Source: Euglena gracilis
Lineage: Eukaryota; Euglenida; Euglenophyceae; Euglenales
Direction: 5' to 3'
Assembly (NCBI GenBank): GCA_039621445.1
Contig: CP154954.1
Span: forward strand, 13,262,716-13,326,715
Length of the DNA stretch: 64,000 nucleotides
Shown one piece after another: positions 42,075 to 54,666 of this stretch. The first letter of the stretch is position 1. Each line of letters starts with the position of its first letter. Position numbers and translations under genes: made by a program. Under the pieces are notes generated by a model. The model did not search any database and was not told the origin of the DNA. It saw nothing but the letters and a program-made list of their open reading frames with translations.

Positions 42075-42975
42075 GAAATAAACAGAGAACATTTTTGTTT
42101 GCGCATTTGCGCAAATGCGCGCATAAAACATTTTTTTTGTGTGCGCATTTGCGCCCATAAGCTTGCGCGTTGACAAACAGTGTGACAAACCCACCAACTG
42201 GACGGCCCTCTTGTCTGCGCACTCACGACTCCTTTGTCACGCGGTTTATCAACAGCGTCAGTTCATGGGTACCAAAGCCCAATCCCTGAAGGACACGTTT
42301 ATGTCCACACACATAAACATGTTGGTGCGCGCATTTGCGCAAATAAACACAAACATGTCCTTCCAGTGTTGGGCTTCTTCCGCTGGGTTCTTTGCCACAC
42401 AATTGTTTGTTCGTATCCCGGGTATAAGCCAGGTGGGAGACACCCGTCCCCCTCATTCCCTGTGGGCCCTATTTCTTCCCCCTTGCACGTCCCTTGCCCA
42501 ACACCCCACACTTACCTTCCTCTCACTGCGGCCCTCCCGCCGGCTTGGTCACACCAGACCCACACCCCCCGGCACCTCCTCCCCGCACTTTAACAAACAG
42601 CCCACAAACATCACACCAGGGCGCCGCAAGCAAAGCAGTCCGGCAAACACCCAGGACGCACACCGCCGGCAGCTCGGATACATCCGGGGACACAGCCGAA
42701 AGGAGCAACAGGGTCAGTAAAGGTCCCGTTCCTATGGTGCTTTTTTGCGTTTTTTTCAGTGTGAGCCGGCAGGGTCCCGGGGGTTTGGGCCCACAAAAAC
42801 CTTTCCGACACACCCCCAAAATCACTGTTTTTGGCCAAAATCCCGGGGGTCACACCGCCAAAACCAAAAAATCCCTGCGTTTTTGCCCTTGCTTGTCTAC
42901 ATGTTTTTAAACCCCCGGACCTTCGCCGCCGGAATCAAAAAACTCGGGGGTTTGCGCAAATGCGCAAATCAAACG
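42075..42975. repeat. Right array of TTTGCGCAAATGCGC dyads
   Basis: Dyads near 42100, 42145, 42325 and 42955 continue the array interrupted by element 2. The stretch between 42360 and 42950 is C-rich and has no recognised gene. Confidence 0.6.
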
Positions 42976-43011
42976 AAAAAGCTTAAGTGCGAATTAGGCC
43001 GTCTAAGTCAT
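42954..43011 (-). repeat. Right terminal inverted repeat candidate
   Basis: Reverse complement shows TTAGACGGCC, CACTTAAG and GCGCATTTGCGC in the order found at 28201-28264. Confidence 0.45.
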
Positions 43012-46000
43012 TCACGCATGGAGATACTCCCTGGGGCCTGATTAACAGAGGCACACCGTGCCCCAAGCACGCAAGATGCACACCAGCGCTTAAAGTATGA
43101 TCATTGTGACACTCCGAGAAAATGCTTTCCCTCCCGTTTCTCCGCGCAAGGTTACTGCCTAACCTCAGAATATGGCTGAGATCTATCCAACCAATCACCC
43201 TCTCCAGAGTATCCAGGGCTGAAGAAAAAAAACTCTGGCACCAAACCTGGGGGCTGCAAGCAAGAGACGGGTGCAATGATTTGTGTGTTGCCACGGCAGC
43301 CAGTGATGGGGGGGCATGGGTCAGTATGCCACACGATGCGCAGGGCTCATGCTGGGACAACAACGAGGATGGGGAACGGGAAGCCGGGCTGGGTGAGAGC
43401 TGTGAGGGAGGTCATGGGGGAAAGGCGGCGCTCCATCAACGGAACAGAACAAACGGTCGACAGGAGCGCAGGGCTGTATGGGTCTGTGGATCAATACAGG
43501 TCGGTGGCTGAGTGATGGCCATGCGCCTTTAGACAACTCCAGTTACCCCACATTTCCACCCAACCCACCGTCCTCCCCTCCCCCGGATCAGTGGGCCACG
43601 TTGGTCCCCACAGGCCAGGGAACCAACGTCAGGAGGGCCACGTTGACTACAACAGCGCGGGGGGGGGGGGGACGCGTGCTGCCAAGCCAAATGGCTTAAA
43701 AAGAGGGGCATCTCGGGGGGGGGCAGAGCGTCACTTAGCGACCCCCCAAGGGGGGGGTCCAGCTGAAAGGCGTATCTGCATGTTTTTTTTCTTTCTTTGC
43801 AAATAATTGTGTTGCTTGGGTCTCCCCATTTCCTAGTTTTTCCTGTTCAATCCCCCCCCCGGCTCATTGCCCCCCCCCTCCCAGCTGTTGGAGTGAACTT
43901 GCCCCCCCCCCCCGCCCCAGATGGCTCCCAGCCAGGGCGTCGCTTTAGCTGAAGGGGGTGTCCAGCCAGCCAGCCAGCAGCCTTTTCCAGTTCCGGAACC
44001 CACACCATCGACAAGTGGTATTGAACGGATTTTTTGGCTTTTGGGGACGCAAAAAAATGGGTCGAAAATGGGCCAAATGGGTTGGAAAATGGCTGACGAG
44101 GCAGATTTTGGCTCGACAATTGATTTGTTGCGGTATTGCCAGTCTTTTAATTTTTTTTGAATGGCAGTGCCGATCTTTTTGATACCCAGTTCGACCTGTG
44201 GTCGGCCTGGTTCCAGCCGGGGGTCAGCCAGCAGCCTGTTTCTCAAGTCAGCCCAAATGAACCAAAAACCCAAATGAACGCAAGACGCTCAGAATTGCAA
44301 ACTCAATGTAATGCGCCCAGGAGGGAAAAAAATGAGGCAAAAAAATTGTGGTCTTGGGTGCATTCTGAATAATGCGCATTCTTTGGTTTTCAGAATTTCA
44401 GAACGGCCAAAAAACTGGCAAAAAAATGAATGAAGCCTCGGGAAACAATTTTTGAGCCAAGTGCAAGAATGACAAATGCCGGGGGTCTGTGGACAATACA
44501 CAGCCCTGGGGATCGGGGTACAGGGAGGGGCCACAGGGGTCAAGCCGGCGACGACAAGGTCGATGCAGCAGCACCAGCAGGGGCAGAGGCACGGGGTGGT
44601 GGGTGGTGAGACTAGGGGTGGCGGGGCAGGGCGGAAGGCAGCAGAGGAGGTTGGGATCCAGCCCCCCCCATCCACCCCCCCCCAGGGCGTCCCTCAACGG
44701 CAGGGACAAAATGAAAAAAACACGCACACGTTGTTTTGTAGGCTTTGGAACATTCTGAACAATGTGCATTTTTGGTCAAAAATTTCAGGATGCCCAAAAA
44801 ACTGGCAAAAATGGCAATAATCCAAATAATTAATAATTAATTAAATTATTAATTATTCGAAAAAATAATTTATAATTAGAATTCGGAAGTCAGAATAGTT
44901 AGAGTTCGGGAAAATGGCATCCCGGACACCACCATCCCTGTGGCTTCTCGCCTACCTACCCCCCCCCAAAACCATCAAACTCTCCAAACGGGCATTATCC
45001 CCCAACTGTCACCGACAGGTCAACCTCTCCTGGAGGGGGGGGAGGGGTAGTGGAACTCCCCTCCACCTCCCCTTGGAAGGGCTGGCCTGCACTGGACCCA
45101 AATAACATGATGGTTTTGCATGGTTCGGGGGGGGGGGGGGGGGGCTGCACTGCAAGAGGGATATCAGCATCTGTGGAGCGGTTTTCAAAGGACGGGTCCA
45201 AACCAAAATGTCATAAGAATTCCATCCAAATGAGGCGGCGGCTGCCCAGTAAAACCAACGGAGTGAACGTGTGGCCTGTGTGGTGGTTCCGCTCCGGCTG
45301 GGGTTATCCCAGCCCGGTCGTGAACCACTGCACACCACAGAGGCGGTCTGCACAACACCGCCGATGCCACAGGCAACGTTTGAAAAAAACCAAAACACCC
45401 AAAAGCTCACAGCAGGACACATGAATCATAGCAAACACAGCAGACACAGCACAGGCAGGCACAGACAAAGAATAAGCGAGGTTTAAAAGGACCAAAAAGG
45501 GTTGGGATTTTTGGCGGATGTGGGATTTGTTTTCCTTTTCCAAGGTCGATTGAAATAGAAATGTGTCCTTTGCTTGCTTCCCAAGCCTTCAGCCTTGTGG
45601 CCAATTCAATAGATTGATGTTGGACCATTTTCTCAAATATCTAGGAACTTGGTCAAAAAAATTCACCTAACCCCCCCCCCCGGCAAATACAACCCCTCCC
45701 CCCTCAATTTCAAGTCACTGGGGGTCTTGAAATTCTGCCCAAATATAACCCCCCCCACCCAGCCAAACGCTGACAGCACGCGTGAGGGGCGCGAGACAGG
45801 AAAAATGCCAACAATTTGATCATCTCGTGGCAGATTTAGGTCATGATTCTGACACTTTTTGTCAAAAAAATGGTCATGGGCTGGAATTTTGCCTAAAAGT
45901 TGTGAAATTTGGCCAAAATTTGGGCAAAATTGTAAATACGCTTTTTGGTTACGGAAGGTTGCTTTTCCCTCCCAAATATAAAAAACCCAAATATACCCCC

Positions 46001-46069
46001 CCTCATGGTCTTGAAATTTCCGCCCAAATTAAACGTCGGGGGCGTTTTGCATTTTAGGGGGGGGGGGTT
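43012..46069. other. Non-coding stretch, no gene recognised
   Basis: Mixed composition with G and C runs (43660-43760, 43850-43920, 44660-44690, 45030-45145, 45669-45760). An AT-rich palindromic patch is at 44818-44875 (TTAATAATTAATT). GCATTCTGAATAATGCGCATTCTTTGG near 44360 is echoed as ACATTCTGAACAATGTGCATTTTTGG near 44750. No convincing frame. Confidence 0.4.
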
Positions 46070-46175
46070 ACGGGTCAAGCGGGGTTTTTCTGTAGAGGTA
46101 ATCTTCGCTCTTGCCCGTGATACAATAAGAATCCATGAAAGGATAAGAGCACAGCGATCCCCTTCTGATGTTGTA
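46070..46175 (+). repeat. Partial relative of the R1 end hairpin
   Basis: ATCTTCGCTCTTGCC...GGATAAGAGCACAGCGATCCC parallels AGCTTCGCTCTTACC...GGATAAGAGCTCAGCGACCCC at the end of R1 (27789-27835), with a longer loop. Confidence 0.5.
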
Positions 46176-48679
46176 TTTTTCAGTTCTCTTAATATTCCTC
46201 AGTAAAGAATACTTAGGACTATTCACAATCTCAATTCTTTGAAAATTGTCCACATAAAGGCGCATCAAACAGGAAAGGAAAATCACCAGAAAAATTCGAT
46301 CACAGTAAGCCAGTATAAAAGTCAGAAACGAGCAAACATTGTGTGCAAGACCCACAGAAATTAACCCAGGGACCTATGTCTTGTGGTTAGTTGTTGACTT
46401 CGAAGACATTGCTCCAAAATACCCCCCCCCCCGCAGTGGTTAATCCCCAGCCTCCGACGTCTTTTCTAAATTTGTTGACTGTTGGCAAAAATGAGACCTA
46501 AGCTGTGACAACGTAGGGCTCGTTACCAATCTGTCAAAAACTGCCAGTTTGGTGCGCAGTGTGCGGCACTCTTGATGATGCGAGTATGGCGCTGTACAGT
46601 TCGACGGTCAGGGGGGTCGTGTGGAACAGGAGCCCAGGGCGATTCCTGTGCAGGCCGGTAGAGTGGCGGTGTGCTGATGGGGCGCAATGCAGAGGAAGCA
46701 GCCAATGCAGTGCGGGAGGAGTGGGATTTTTGCCGAAATCCATTTCTGGATTTCGATCCTATCAAAAAGGGGCCTCAAGTCTGACTACCTGTGCCCCCCA
46801 TTGTCGAAGAAACGGAAAAGATGGGTGAGAGAGCCAGGGCTGGTGGTACTTACAAACAAGGGGGAGCAATCTGGCCGAAACCTTTAAATTTTTTCCAGGT
46901 TCTCAAAGAAATACCCTTGTCTAATTAGCTTCTTTGCCTTCTTTGCCCACATTTTGGCAAATATGAACCATTTTCCGAATTTTTGTGGTGTTTTTTGTCA
47001 TGGGTTTTTGGCATTCGAGACCAATTGTGACATGAGTGCTCTACGCTAGGATACAGCAGTCATTTCTTGTCGAATTTCGCCACCCATAAAGGTCGTCATC
47101 ATCTTCCTGCCTGGAAAGTTCTGGCCCAAACTCATTGTTGAAGACTGTCTCAACTGGGTTCAACTGTCCCAATTTTTCCCGAAGTTGGTCAGCGAAATGT
47201 TTAGTTCATTTTGGGTCTGTCCCAGGCTTTCTTTCAGATGAATTTCCAACCAAAGCATTTAAAGCACTTGAACTCTTTCTGCTTTAGTAAATAAAAAAAA
47301 TGAAAACAGCTCTTTTAGGTAGGCTTTGAGGATGCCCAGTGCTTCCCTGAGAAAATGCTGGAAAGGGAGGAACAGTACTTAGGCAGTGGCCTCCTTTACC
47401 CCCCCCCTGTCGAAGCACGTTGATGGTCATCTTCCTGGGAAGTGTGTTTTCCTCAATGTGGGGAGGAACCTGACTGGGAAAAAAATTCTGGCTCTTGGGC
47501 TCTGTGAAAAGGAAAATATTACCTTACTTTTCACTGGGCACCCGTAGAAAATGAAGGAATGCTGATCTCCTTGAAGGGTGTTTTGGTGGAAACGCCATCA
47601 ATGTTTCACCAACCCAAGTCCCAAAGTTTCTTCACGCAACTATTCCCCTTGACTTTGGCATTCAGGCTTGGGGAGTAACGAAGGGGATGGCACCCTGTTA
47701 AGTCGGCCAGGCGTGCTCTCACTTGACTTATGCACCGCTATTCTGAGCACTGAGCTTGCCTTAGCACACACCAGGTTTTCCCCAACGTTTGAAAAGTTGT
47801 TTTTATGGGAAGTGTTTTTCCTTGTGGATTTTTTGATATATTTGTCACAAATTTCGAAATCAAACATCACAAGGAAGACCTCAGAGTAACAATAAAAAAA
47901 CAATAAAAATGAGCATGTGCCCCGTGAAGCAGGAGGTTTTCAGGCGTATTGGCTGCCTTCTGGGATAGTCTGAACCTCTCAGAAGCCCTAAGGGCCCCTT
48001 TGAAGAAAGCACAAATTCTATGAAGAGGAAAACATGGTCGATGCTGGGAGAGGGATGCGGTGACAACCACCACCAAAATGAAACGTTGGCCCAGTCCCAT
48101 TTTCTGTCATTAACTCCACCCCCCTGTGCCAACCGATTCGACACATCCATGCTGGTTTTAAGCTGATTAACAGAGCCCTCAGGAGACTGTCTCTGGCAAG
48201 TTAGCGAGTACAGAGGTAGAAGAAAGCTTCCAGAGTGGTTCAGGGGAAATTGATTTTACCCCCAGCCAATAGAAAATTCAAAGCAGCACTTTTTTCACAT
48301 ATTTGTGATGGAAAAGCCTGAAAAGAATATTCGCATTGTTTTCAGCATCGGAAATGTGCATTTTTCAACCAAAAATGGGAATAATCGCAAAAGAAAAATC
48401 TAAAGGAGTCAGGTCATCAGGTTAAAGCGTAGGAGAGAGGTCCCTATGAGGACAGGTTTGCAAGTGCAGAGGGTTTTGGACAGCTGTATCAACGGAAAAT
48501 TAATGATGGCTTTCTCACCCCCTGAGCTTCACAATGGCGTGGGGAGGTAAACTTGGGAGGAGGGCCTTAAACAGCACGTTATGCCGAGGGAGAGGGACTA
48601 CCACTGTCATGATTTTCCAACCCATAACTCAGCCTTCATTTCAAAAATTATCACCTCTGAGCAGGGGCCAGTATTAGAC
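46176..48679. other. Non-coding stretch, no gene recognised
   Basis: Balanced composition, only short frames on both strands, no repeats noted. Confidence 0.4.
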
Positions 48680-49128
48680 GGGGGGGGGTCGCTGAGCTCT
48701 TATCTCTTTAGAGTAAGAGCAAAGCTTACCACCAGGGAAAAGGGGGGGTCCAACCCCCCCCTTCCCCCGCCCCCCCCCTCTGGGTAGACCGTGAAAACCG
48801 CGGATTATCACCATGACCCCGGCCCGGTTCCCAGAAATTTTTTTTAGTTGCGAGCGACTGGATTTCTAGTTTCCGAATCATCTGGGTTTGGCCCCCAACT
48901 CCCAATCAGGCCGGAGTTATTCACGCGCGAAGGGGTCCAAACTGGGTAGGATCGGCCCGCCCCCCCTGGATAAGCCCCCCCCCTTGGACTCTGCCATTTC
49001 GGCCAAAAAAATGTCAATGTCAAAAAAGTCAAAATGTCAAAAAAAATTCAAAATATCTCCAAAATGAAGCCAAGCCAAAGGAAATGTGCAGAGACCTAAT
49101 TTGAAGCCCTTGGAATGCCCCAGCTACG
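48680..49128 (-). repeat. Dispersed repeat R1, right copy, inverted
   Basis: Reverse complement of the left copy: hairpin TCGCTGAGCTCTTATC...GTAAGAGC, the G/C-run segment, TTGCGAGCGACT and TTATTCACGCGCGAAGGGG, then a single 200 bp unit (CTCCAAAATGAAGC) leading into the minisatellite. Confidence 0.7.
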
Positions 49129-49600
49129 GGTGCCATCATGGCCCATGATGCCCATCATGACCCATGATGGCCATCATGACCCATAATGCTCGTTATGACC
49201 CATGATGGCCATCATGACCGATAATGCTCATTATGACCCGTGATGCGCATCATGACCCATGATGGCCATCATGACCCATGATGGCCATCATGACCCATGA
49301 TGCCCATCATGACCCATGATGGCCATTATGACCCATGCTGGCCATCATGACCCATGATGGCCACCATGACCCATGATGCCCACCATGACCCATATGATGG
49401 CCATCATGACCCAGGATGCCCATCATGACCCATGATGGCCATCATGACCCATAATGTGCATCATGACCCATGATGGCCACCATGACCCATGATGCCCACC
49501 ATGACCCATGATGCCCACCATGACCCCTGATGTCCATCATGACCCATGATGGCCATCATGACCCATGATGCCCATCATGACCCATGATGCCCATCATGAA
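49129..49600. repeat. Minisatellite of CCATGATGGCCATCATGACC type
   Basis: About 25 units, mostly 18 bp, with the centre alternating between GGCC, GCCC and GTGC. Same family as 26834-27010 but inverted and longer. Confidence 0.85.
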
Positions 49601-49912
49601 TTTTTTTTGCCTGAAACGATGTTTTTTGGCCTCCCGGACCCGGAAAAACTGTTTTTAAGCCGAAAATGAGCGTTTTCCGACCCGCCAGCGCCCCGTTTTG
49701 GGCTGCCAACCCATTGACTTTGGGCATTTTTAGGTCAAATAAGTCGACAAAAATCGAAAAAAAATTCTTTGCCCGAAACGATGTTTTTTGGCCTCCCGGA
49801 CCCAGAAAAGGTGTTTTTTGAGCCAAAAATGAGTGTTTTTCCACCCACCGGCACCCCGTTTTCGGCACAAAACCTTTGCATTTCAGTCAAAAGAGCTGCA
49901 TGGAGTGGGCCG
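49601..49912 (-). repeat. R1 right copy, distal part
   Basis: Two tandem units (49606-49740 and 49765-49890) share CGAAACGATGTTTTTTGGCC, TCCCGGACCC and CCCGTTTTGG-like sequence. This is the inverted counterpart of 27011-27125. Confidence 0.55.
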
Positions 49913-50700
49913 GTTTATATGGGGGGGGGGGGTTCAATGAAGGGGTGGGTGAGCGCTTATTAAGAGCTCAGCACTATTCAAAACCTGGTTCCAGCAGCTA
50001 ATGGGAGGGGAGCTGGAAAAGATGCCTGAACAATGCCTCGCGGCCCTCAGAAGCTTGAAGCTACATGGGGCAGCCCTCAGGGGCCGGCAGGGGGGGGAAG
50101 TCGGCAAGTACTTTTGCCTGAAACGGAAGAGCGGTTAACGGGATGGGGTCCGAGGCAAAGCTGTGAGGCAGGAGTCCAGTCCGTCAAAATCAGGGCAATG
50201 GATGGGCCGCGACCGGCTGCCGCCCAAAACTCAGATAAGCCTAACCCGAACCCTCACCCTAACCCTAACCATAAGCCCAAATGAAACTGTAACCCTATTC
50301 CTTTCATTAACAGCATCACTCCTTTTATCCATCACCTCCATTTGGGTGCATCCAATTCTGGTCGGGCCCTGGCCGTTAATGAAAGGGACTGGGTTTGGTC
50401 AACATACACACAAAAAGCTAGCACACAAACAGGGGTTGTTGAACAGGGGCAGGGATACCTCAACATGAATCAAAGTGATAAAAATTGCCTTGGTTGGGCC
50501 ACAGCCCAATCAAAAATTGATTTTGGTTGGGCTGCGGCCGACCACGGCCAGCCGCGACACCTACCTCCCACGAACCTGCCTCCCAGGTATCACCACCAGG
50601 GTGTCTTCTGAGCTAAAAAAAAAAAAAGGAAGCCTGCCCCCTGTCTTAGGCACTGGCCATTTCTAAGACCCCCCTGGTTCTTATCTTCTCGGGCGGCGCA
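49913..50700. other. Non-coding stretch, no gene recognised
   Basis: A short CCCTAACCCTAACC lies at 50257-50272. Otherwise no feature; an A run at 50617-50629. Confidence 0.35.
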
Positions 50701-53700
50701 TATTATATTATGTTATATTATATTATACTATATTATATCATATTATATTATATTATATTATATTATATTATATTATATTTATTATATATATTATTATATT
50801 ATATCTATATATATATATTCTATATTATCTTATCTTCTCTTCTCTCTATTATATTCTCTTCTCTTCTCTATCTCTTCTTCTCTTCTCTTCTCTTCTCTTC
50901 TCTTCTCTTCTCTTCTCTTCTCTTCTATTCTCTTCTCTTTCTCTTCTCTTATCTTCTCTTCTCTTTCTTCTCTTCTCTTCTCTTCTCTTCTCTTCTCTTC
51001 TCTTCTCTTCTCTTCTCTTCTCTTCTTCTCTTTCTTCTCTTCTCTTCTCTTCTCTTCTCTTGTCTTCTCTTCTCTTCTCTTCCCTTCTCTTCTCTTCTCT
51101 CCTCTCCTCTTCTCCTCTCCTCTCCTCTCTTCTCTTCTCTTCTCTCCTTTTTTCCCTTCCTCTCCTCTCCTCTCTTCTCTTCTCTTCTCTTCTCTTCTCT
51201 TCTCTTCTCTTCTCTTCTCTTCTCTTCTTTCTCTTCTCTTCTCTTCTCTTCTCTTCTCTTCTCTTCTTCTCTTCTCTTCTCTTCTTTCTCTTCTCTGCTC
51301 TTCTCTCCTCTTCTCTTCCTTTCCTCTTCTCTGCTTGCTCTTCTCTGCTCTGCTCTGCTCTGCCTCTGCTCTGCTCTGCTCTGCTCTGCTCTGCTCTGCT
51401 CTGCTCTCTCTGCTCTGCTGCTCTCTTGCTTGCTCTGCTCTGCTTGCTCTTCTCTCTGCTCTGCTCTGCTCTTCTCTGCTCTGCTCTGCTCTGCTCTGCT
51501 GCTCTGCTCTGCTCTGCTCTGCTCTGCTCTGCTCTGCTCTGCTCTGCTCTGCTCTGCTCTGCTCTGCTCCTGCTCTGCTCTCCTCTGCTCTGCTCTGCTC
51601 TCCTCTCCTCTGCTCCTCTCCTCTCCTCTCCTCTCCTTCCTCTCCTCCTCCTCTCCTCTCCTCTCCTCTTCTCTTCTCTTCTCTTCTCTTCTCTTCTCCT
51701 CTTCTCTCTTCTCTTCTCCTCTCTTCTCTCTCTCTTCTCTTCTCTTTTCTTCTCTTCTCCTGTCTTCTCTTCTTTTCTTCTCCTTGTCTTCTCTTCTCTT
51801 CTCTTGTCTTCTCTTCTCTTCTCTTCTCTTCTCCTTTCTTCTCTTCTCTTTCTCTTCTCTTCTCTTCTCTTCTCTTCTTTCTCTTCTCTTCTCTTCTCTC
51901 CTCGTCTCTTCTCTCCTCGTCTCTTATCTCTCCTCTCTCCTCTCCTTCTCTTCTCTTCTCTCTCTTCTTCTCTTCTCTTCTCTTCTCTTCTCTCTTTCTC
52001 TTCTCTTCTCTTCTCTTCTCTCTCTTCTCTTCTCTTCTCTTCTCTTCTCTTCTCTTCTCTTCCTTCCTCTTCTCTTCTCTTCTCTTCTCTTCTCTCCTCT
52101 CTGCTCTGCTCTCCTCTCTGCTCTCTCTGCTCTGCTCTGCTCTGCTCTGCTCTCCTCTGCTCTGCTCTGCTCTGCTCCTGCTCTGCTCTGCTCTGCTCTT
52201 CTCTGCTCTGCTCTTCTCTGCTCTGCTCTGCCCTGCTGTGCTCTGCTGTGCTCTGCTCTGCTCTGCTTCTGTGCTGTCTCTGCTCTGCCTGTTCTCTCTC
52301 TGCTCTGCTCTGCTATCTCTGCTCTGCTCTGCCTCTGCTCTGCGCTGCTCTGCTCTGCTCTGCTCTGCTCTGCTCTGCTCTGCTCTGCTCTGCTCTGCTC
52401 TGCTCTCTCTTCTCTGCTCTGCTCTGCTCTCTCTGCTCTGCTCTGCTCGCTCTCTCTCCTGCTGCTCTCCTCTCCCTCTGCTCCTCTCTCCTCTGCTCTC
52501 CTCCCTCTCTCCCTCTTCCTCCTCCTTTCCTCTCCTCTCCTCTCCTCTTCTCTCCTCTCCTCTTCTCTTCTCTTCTCTTTCTCTTCTCTTCTCACTCTCT
52601 TGTCTCCTCTCTTCTCTTCTCCTCTCTTCTCTTCTCTTCTCTCTCTTCTCTTTTCTTCTCTGCTCCTTGTCTTCTCTTCTCTTCTCTTCTCTTCCTTGTC
52701 TCTCTTCTCTTCTCCTTCTCTCTCTCTCTTCTCTTTCTTCTCTTCTCTTCTTTCTCTTCTCTTCTCTCCTCTAGATCCTCTCTCTCTCTCTCTCGCTCCT
52801 CTCCTCCTGCTCTTCTCTCTCTTCCTCTTCTCTCCTCTCTCTTCTCTCCTTCTCTTTTCCTCCTCTCTTTCTCTCTTCTCTTCTTCTCTTTTCTCTTTCT
52901 CTCTTTCTCTTCCTCCCTTTCTCTCTTTTCTTCTCTCTCTTCTCTTCTCTCTTTCTCTCTGCCTCTCTCCTCTTCTCTCCTCTGCCTCTTCGGCTCCCTC
53001 TTCTCCTCTCTTCTCTTTTCCTCTCTCTCTTCTCCTTCCTCTTTCTCTCTTCTCCCTCTTCTCTCTTCTCTCTCTTCTCTTCTCTTTCTTCTCTTCTCTT
53101 CTCTTCTCTCTTCTCTTTCTCTTCTCTTCCTCCTCTCTCTCTCTCTCTTCTCTTCTCTTCTATCCTCTCTTCTTCTCTTTCTTCCTTCTCTTCTCTCTCT
53201 TATCTTCTCTTCTCTTCTCTCTCTCTCTTCTCTCTCTTCTTTCTTCTCTTCCTCTTCTTTCTCTTCTCTTCGCTTCTCTCTCTTCTCTTCTCTTCTCTTC
53301 TCTTCTCTTCTATTCTTTCTCTTCTCTTCTCTTCTCTTCTCCTTCTCTTCTCTTTCTCTGCCTCTTCTCTTCTGCTCTTCTCTGCTCCTGCTCTCTGCTC
53401 TGCTCTCTGCTCTGCTCTGCTCTGCTCTGCTCTGCTCTGCTCTGCTCTGCTCTGCTCTGCTCTGCCTGCTCTGCTCTGCTCTGCTCTGCTCTGCTTCTTC
53501 TCTCTCTGCTCTGTCTCTTCTCTGCTCTGCTCTGCTCTGTCTGCTCTGCTCTGCTCTGCTCTGCTCTGCTCTGCTATGCTCTGCTCTGCTCTGCTCTGCT
53601 CTCTCTGCTTCTCTGCTCTGCTCTGCTCTCTGCTCTGCCTCTGCTCTGCTCTGCTCTCTCTGCTCTGCTCTGCTCTGCTCTGCTCTGCTCTCCTCTCTCT

Positions 53701-54300
53701 GCTCCTCTCCTCTCCTCTCCTCTCCTTTCCTCTCCTCTCCTCTCCTCTCCCTCTCCTCTTCTCTTCTCTTCTCTTCTCTTCTCTTCCCTCTCTCTCTTCT
53801 CTTCTCCCTCTCTTCTCTTCTCTTCTCTTCTCTTCTTTTTTATCTTCTCTGTCTTCTCTTCTCTTATCTTCTCTTCTCTCTTCCCTCTCTTCTCTTCTCT
53901 TCTCTCTCTTCTCTTCTCTTCTCTTCTCTTCCTTCTCTTCTTCTCTCTTCTCTTCTCTTCTCTTCCTCTTCTCGTCTCTTCTCTTCTCTTCTCTCTCTTC
54001 TCTTCTCCTCTCTTCTCTCTCTTCTCTTCTCTCTCTCCTCTCTTTCTCTCCTCTTCTCTTCTCTTATCTCTCCTTTCTCTTCTCTTCTCTTCTCTTCTTT
54101 CTCTCTCTTCTCTTCTCTTCTTTCTCTTCTTTCTTTTCTCTCGTCTCTTCTCTTCTCTTCTCTTCTCTTCTCTTCTCTTCTCTTCTCTTCTCTTCTCTCT
54201 TCTCTTCTCTTCTCTCTTCTCTTCTCTTCTCTTCTCTTCTCTTCTCTTCTCTTCTCTTCCTCTTCTCTTCTCGTCTCTTCTCTTCCCTCCTCTTCTCCTC
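50701..54300. repeat. 3.6 kb pentanucleotide satellite, alternating TATTA, TTCTC and TGCTC blocks
   Basis: 50701-50820 is (TATTA)n. About 50830-51320 is (TTCTC)n. 51340-51590 is (TGCTC)n. 51590-52100 is TTCTC/TCCTC. 52105-52470 is (TGCTC)n. 52470-53370 is mixed CT. 53375-53700 is (TGCTC)n, and 53700-54296 is TCCTC then TTCTC. One strand is almost purely pyrimidine. The long Ser/Leu/Phe frames and their Arg/Glu shadows on the other strand arise from the repeat and are not genes. Confidence 0.95.
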
Positions 54301-54666
54301 TTCGGCCTTCTGGGATTCCAGTGTCCAGGCCCTGGGGGAGGCGGTGCCGCGGCCAGTCGTGAGCAACCAGAGAATGAGACGTGGGACTTGCAGTTGCAAT
54401 GCATGCGCCGTTTGTGTGATAAATTGGCCCAACAGCGTACCAGCGAACCCAAATGCCACCCAACGAGAGGTGATGCATGGAAGGGGATCCAAGCGAGGCA
54501 CCAAAGGTCGCCCAATTTACTTATGATAGCCCACCCACCAAATAATAACCCCAACGAACCCCCTGCTGTGGCTGTGAGTAACGTACTAATCTCACTTCTG
54601 TGCAAAGCATATGGAGCTCAAAATCATGCGAATTCTTTCAAACCAGAAGAGCGCAGAAATGTGTGA
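54301..54666 (+). other. Possible exon after the pyrimidine satellite
   Basis: A frame reading REQPENETWDLQLQCMRR and following to a TGA at 54664-54666 looks more protein-like than its neighbours. TTCTGGGATTCCAG at 54307-54320 could be a splice acceptor whose pyrimidine tract is the satellite itself. No family recognised; may be chance. Confidence 0.2.

Larger units (their letters stand above)
28201..43011. mobile_element. Candidate TIR element with subterminal dyad arrays, split by element 2
   Basis: The ends 28201-28264 and 42954-43011 are imperfect inverted repeats (TTAGACGGCC, CACTTAAG and a GCGCATTTGCGC dyad in matching order). Between them, outside element 2, are many copies of a TTTGCGCAAATGCGC dyad in both orientations. 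Without element 2 the unit is about 2.8 kb and shows no transposase, so it would be non-autonomous. The layout of terminal inverted repeats plus subterminal arrays is what DNA transposons use to bind transposase. No target duplication was identified. Confidence 0.4.

Noticed and set aside
50257-50272. Telomeric CCCTAA repeats
   Set aside because: Only about two units, internal, with no array.
50710-54666. A 1318-residue Ser/Leu/Phe frame and overlapping Arg/Glu frames on the other strand
   Set aside because: They are translations of the pentanucleotide satellite; there is no domain or codon signal.
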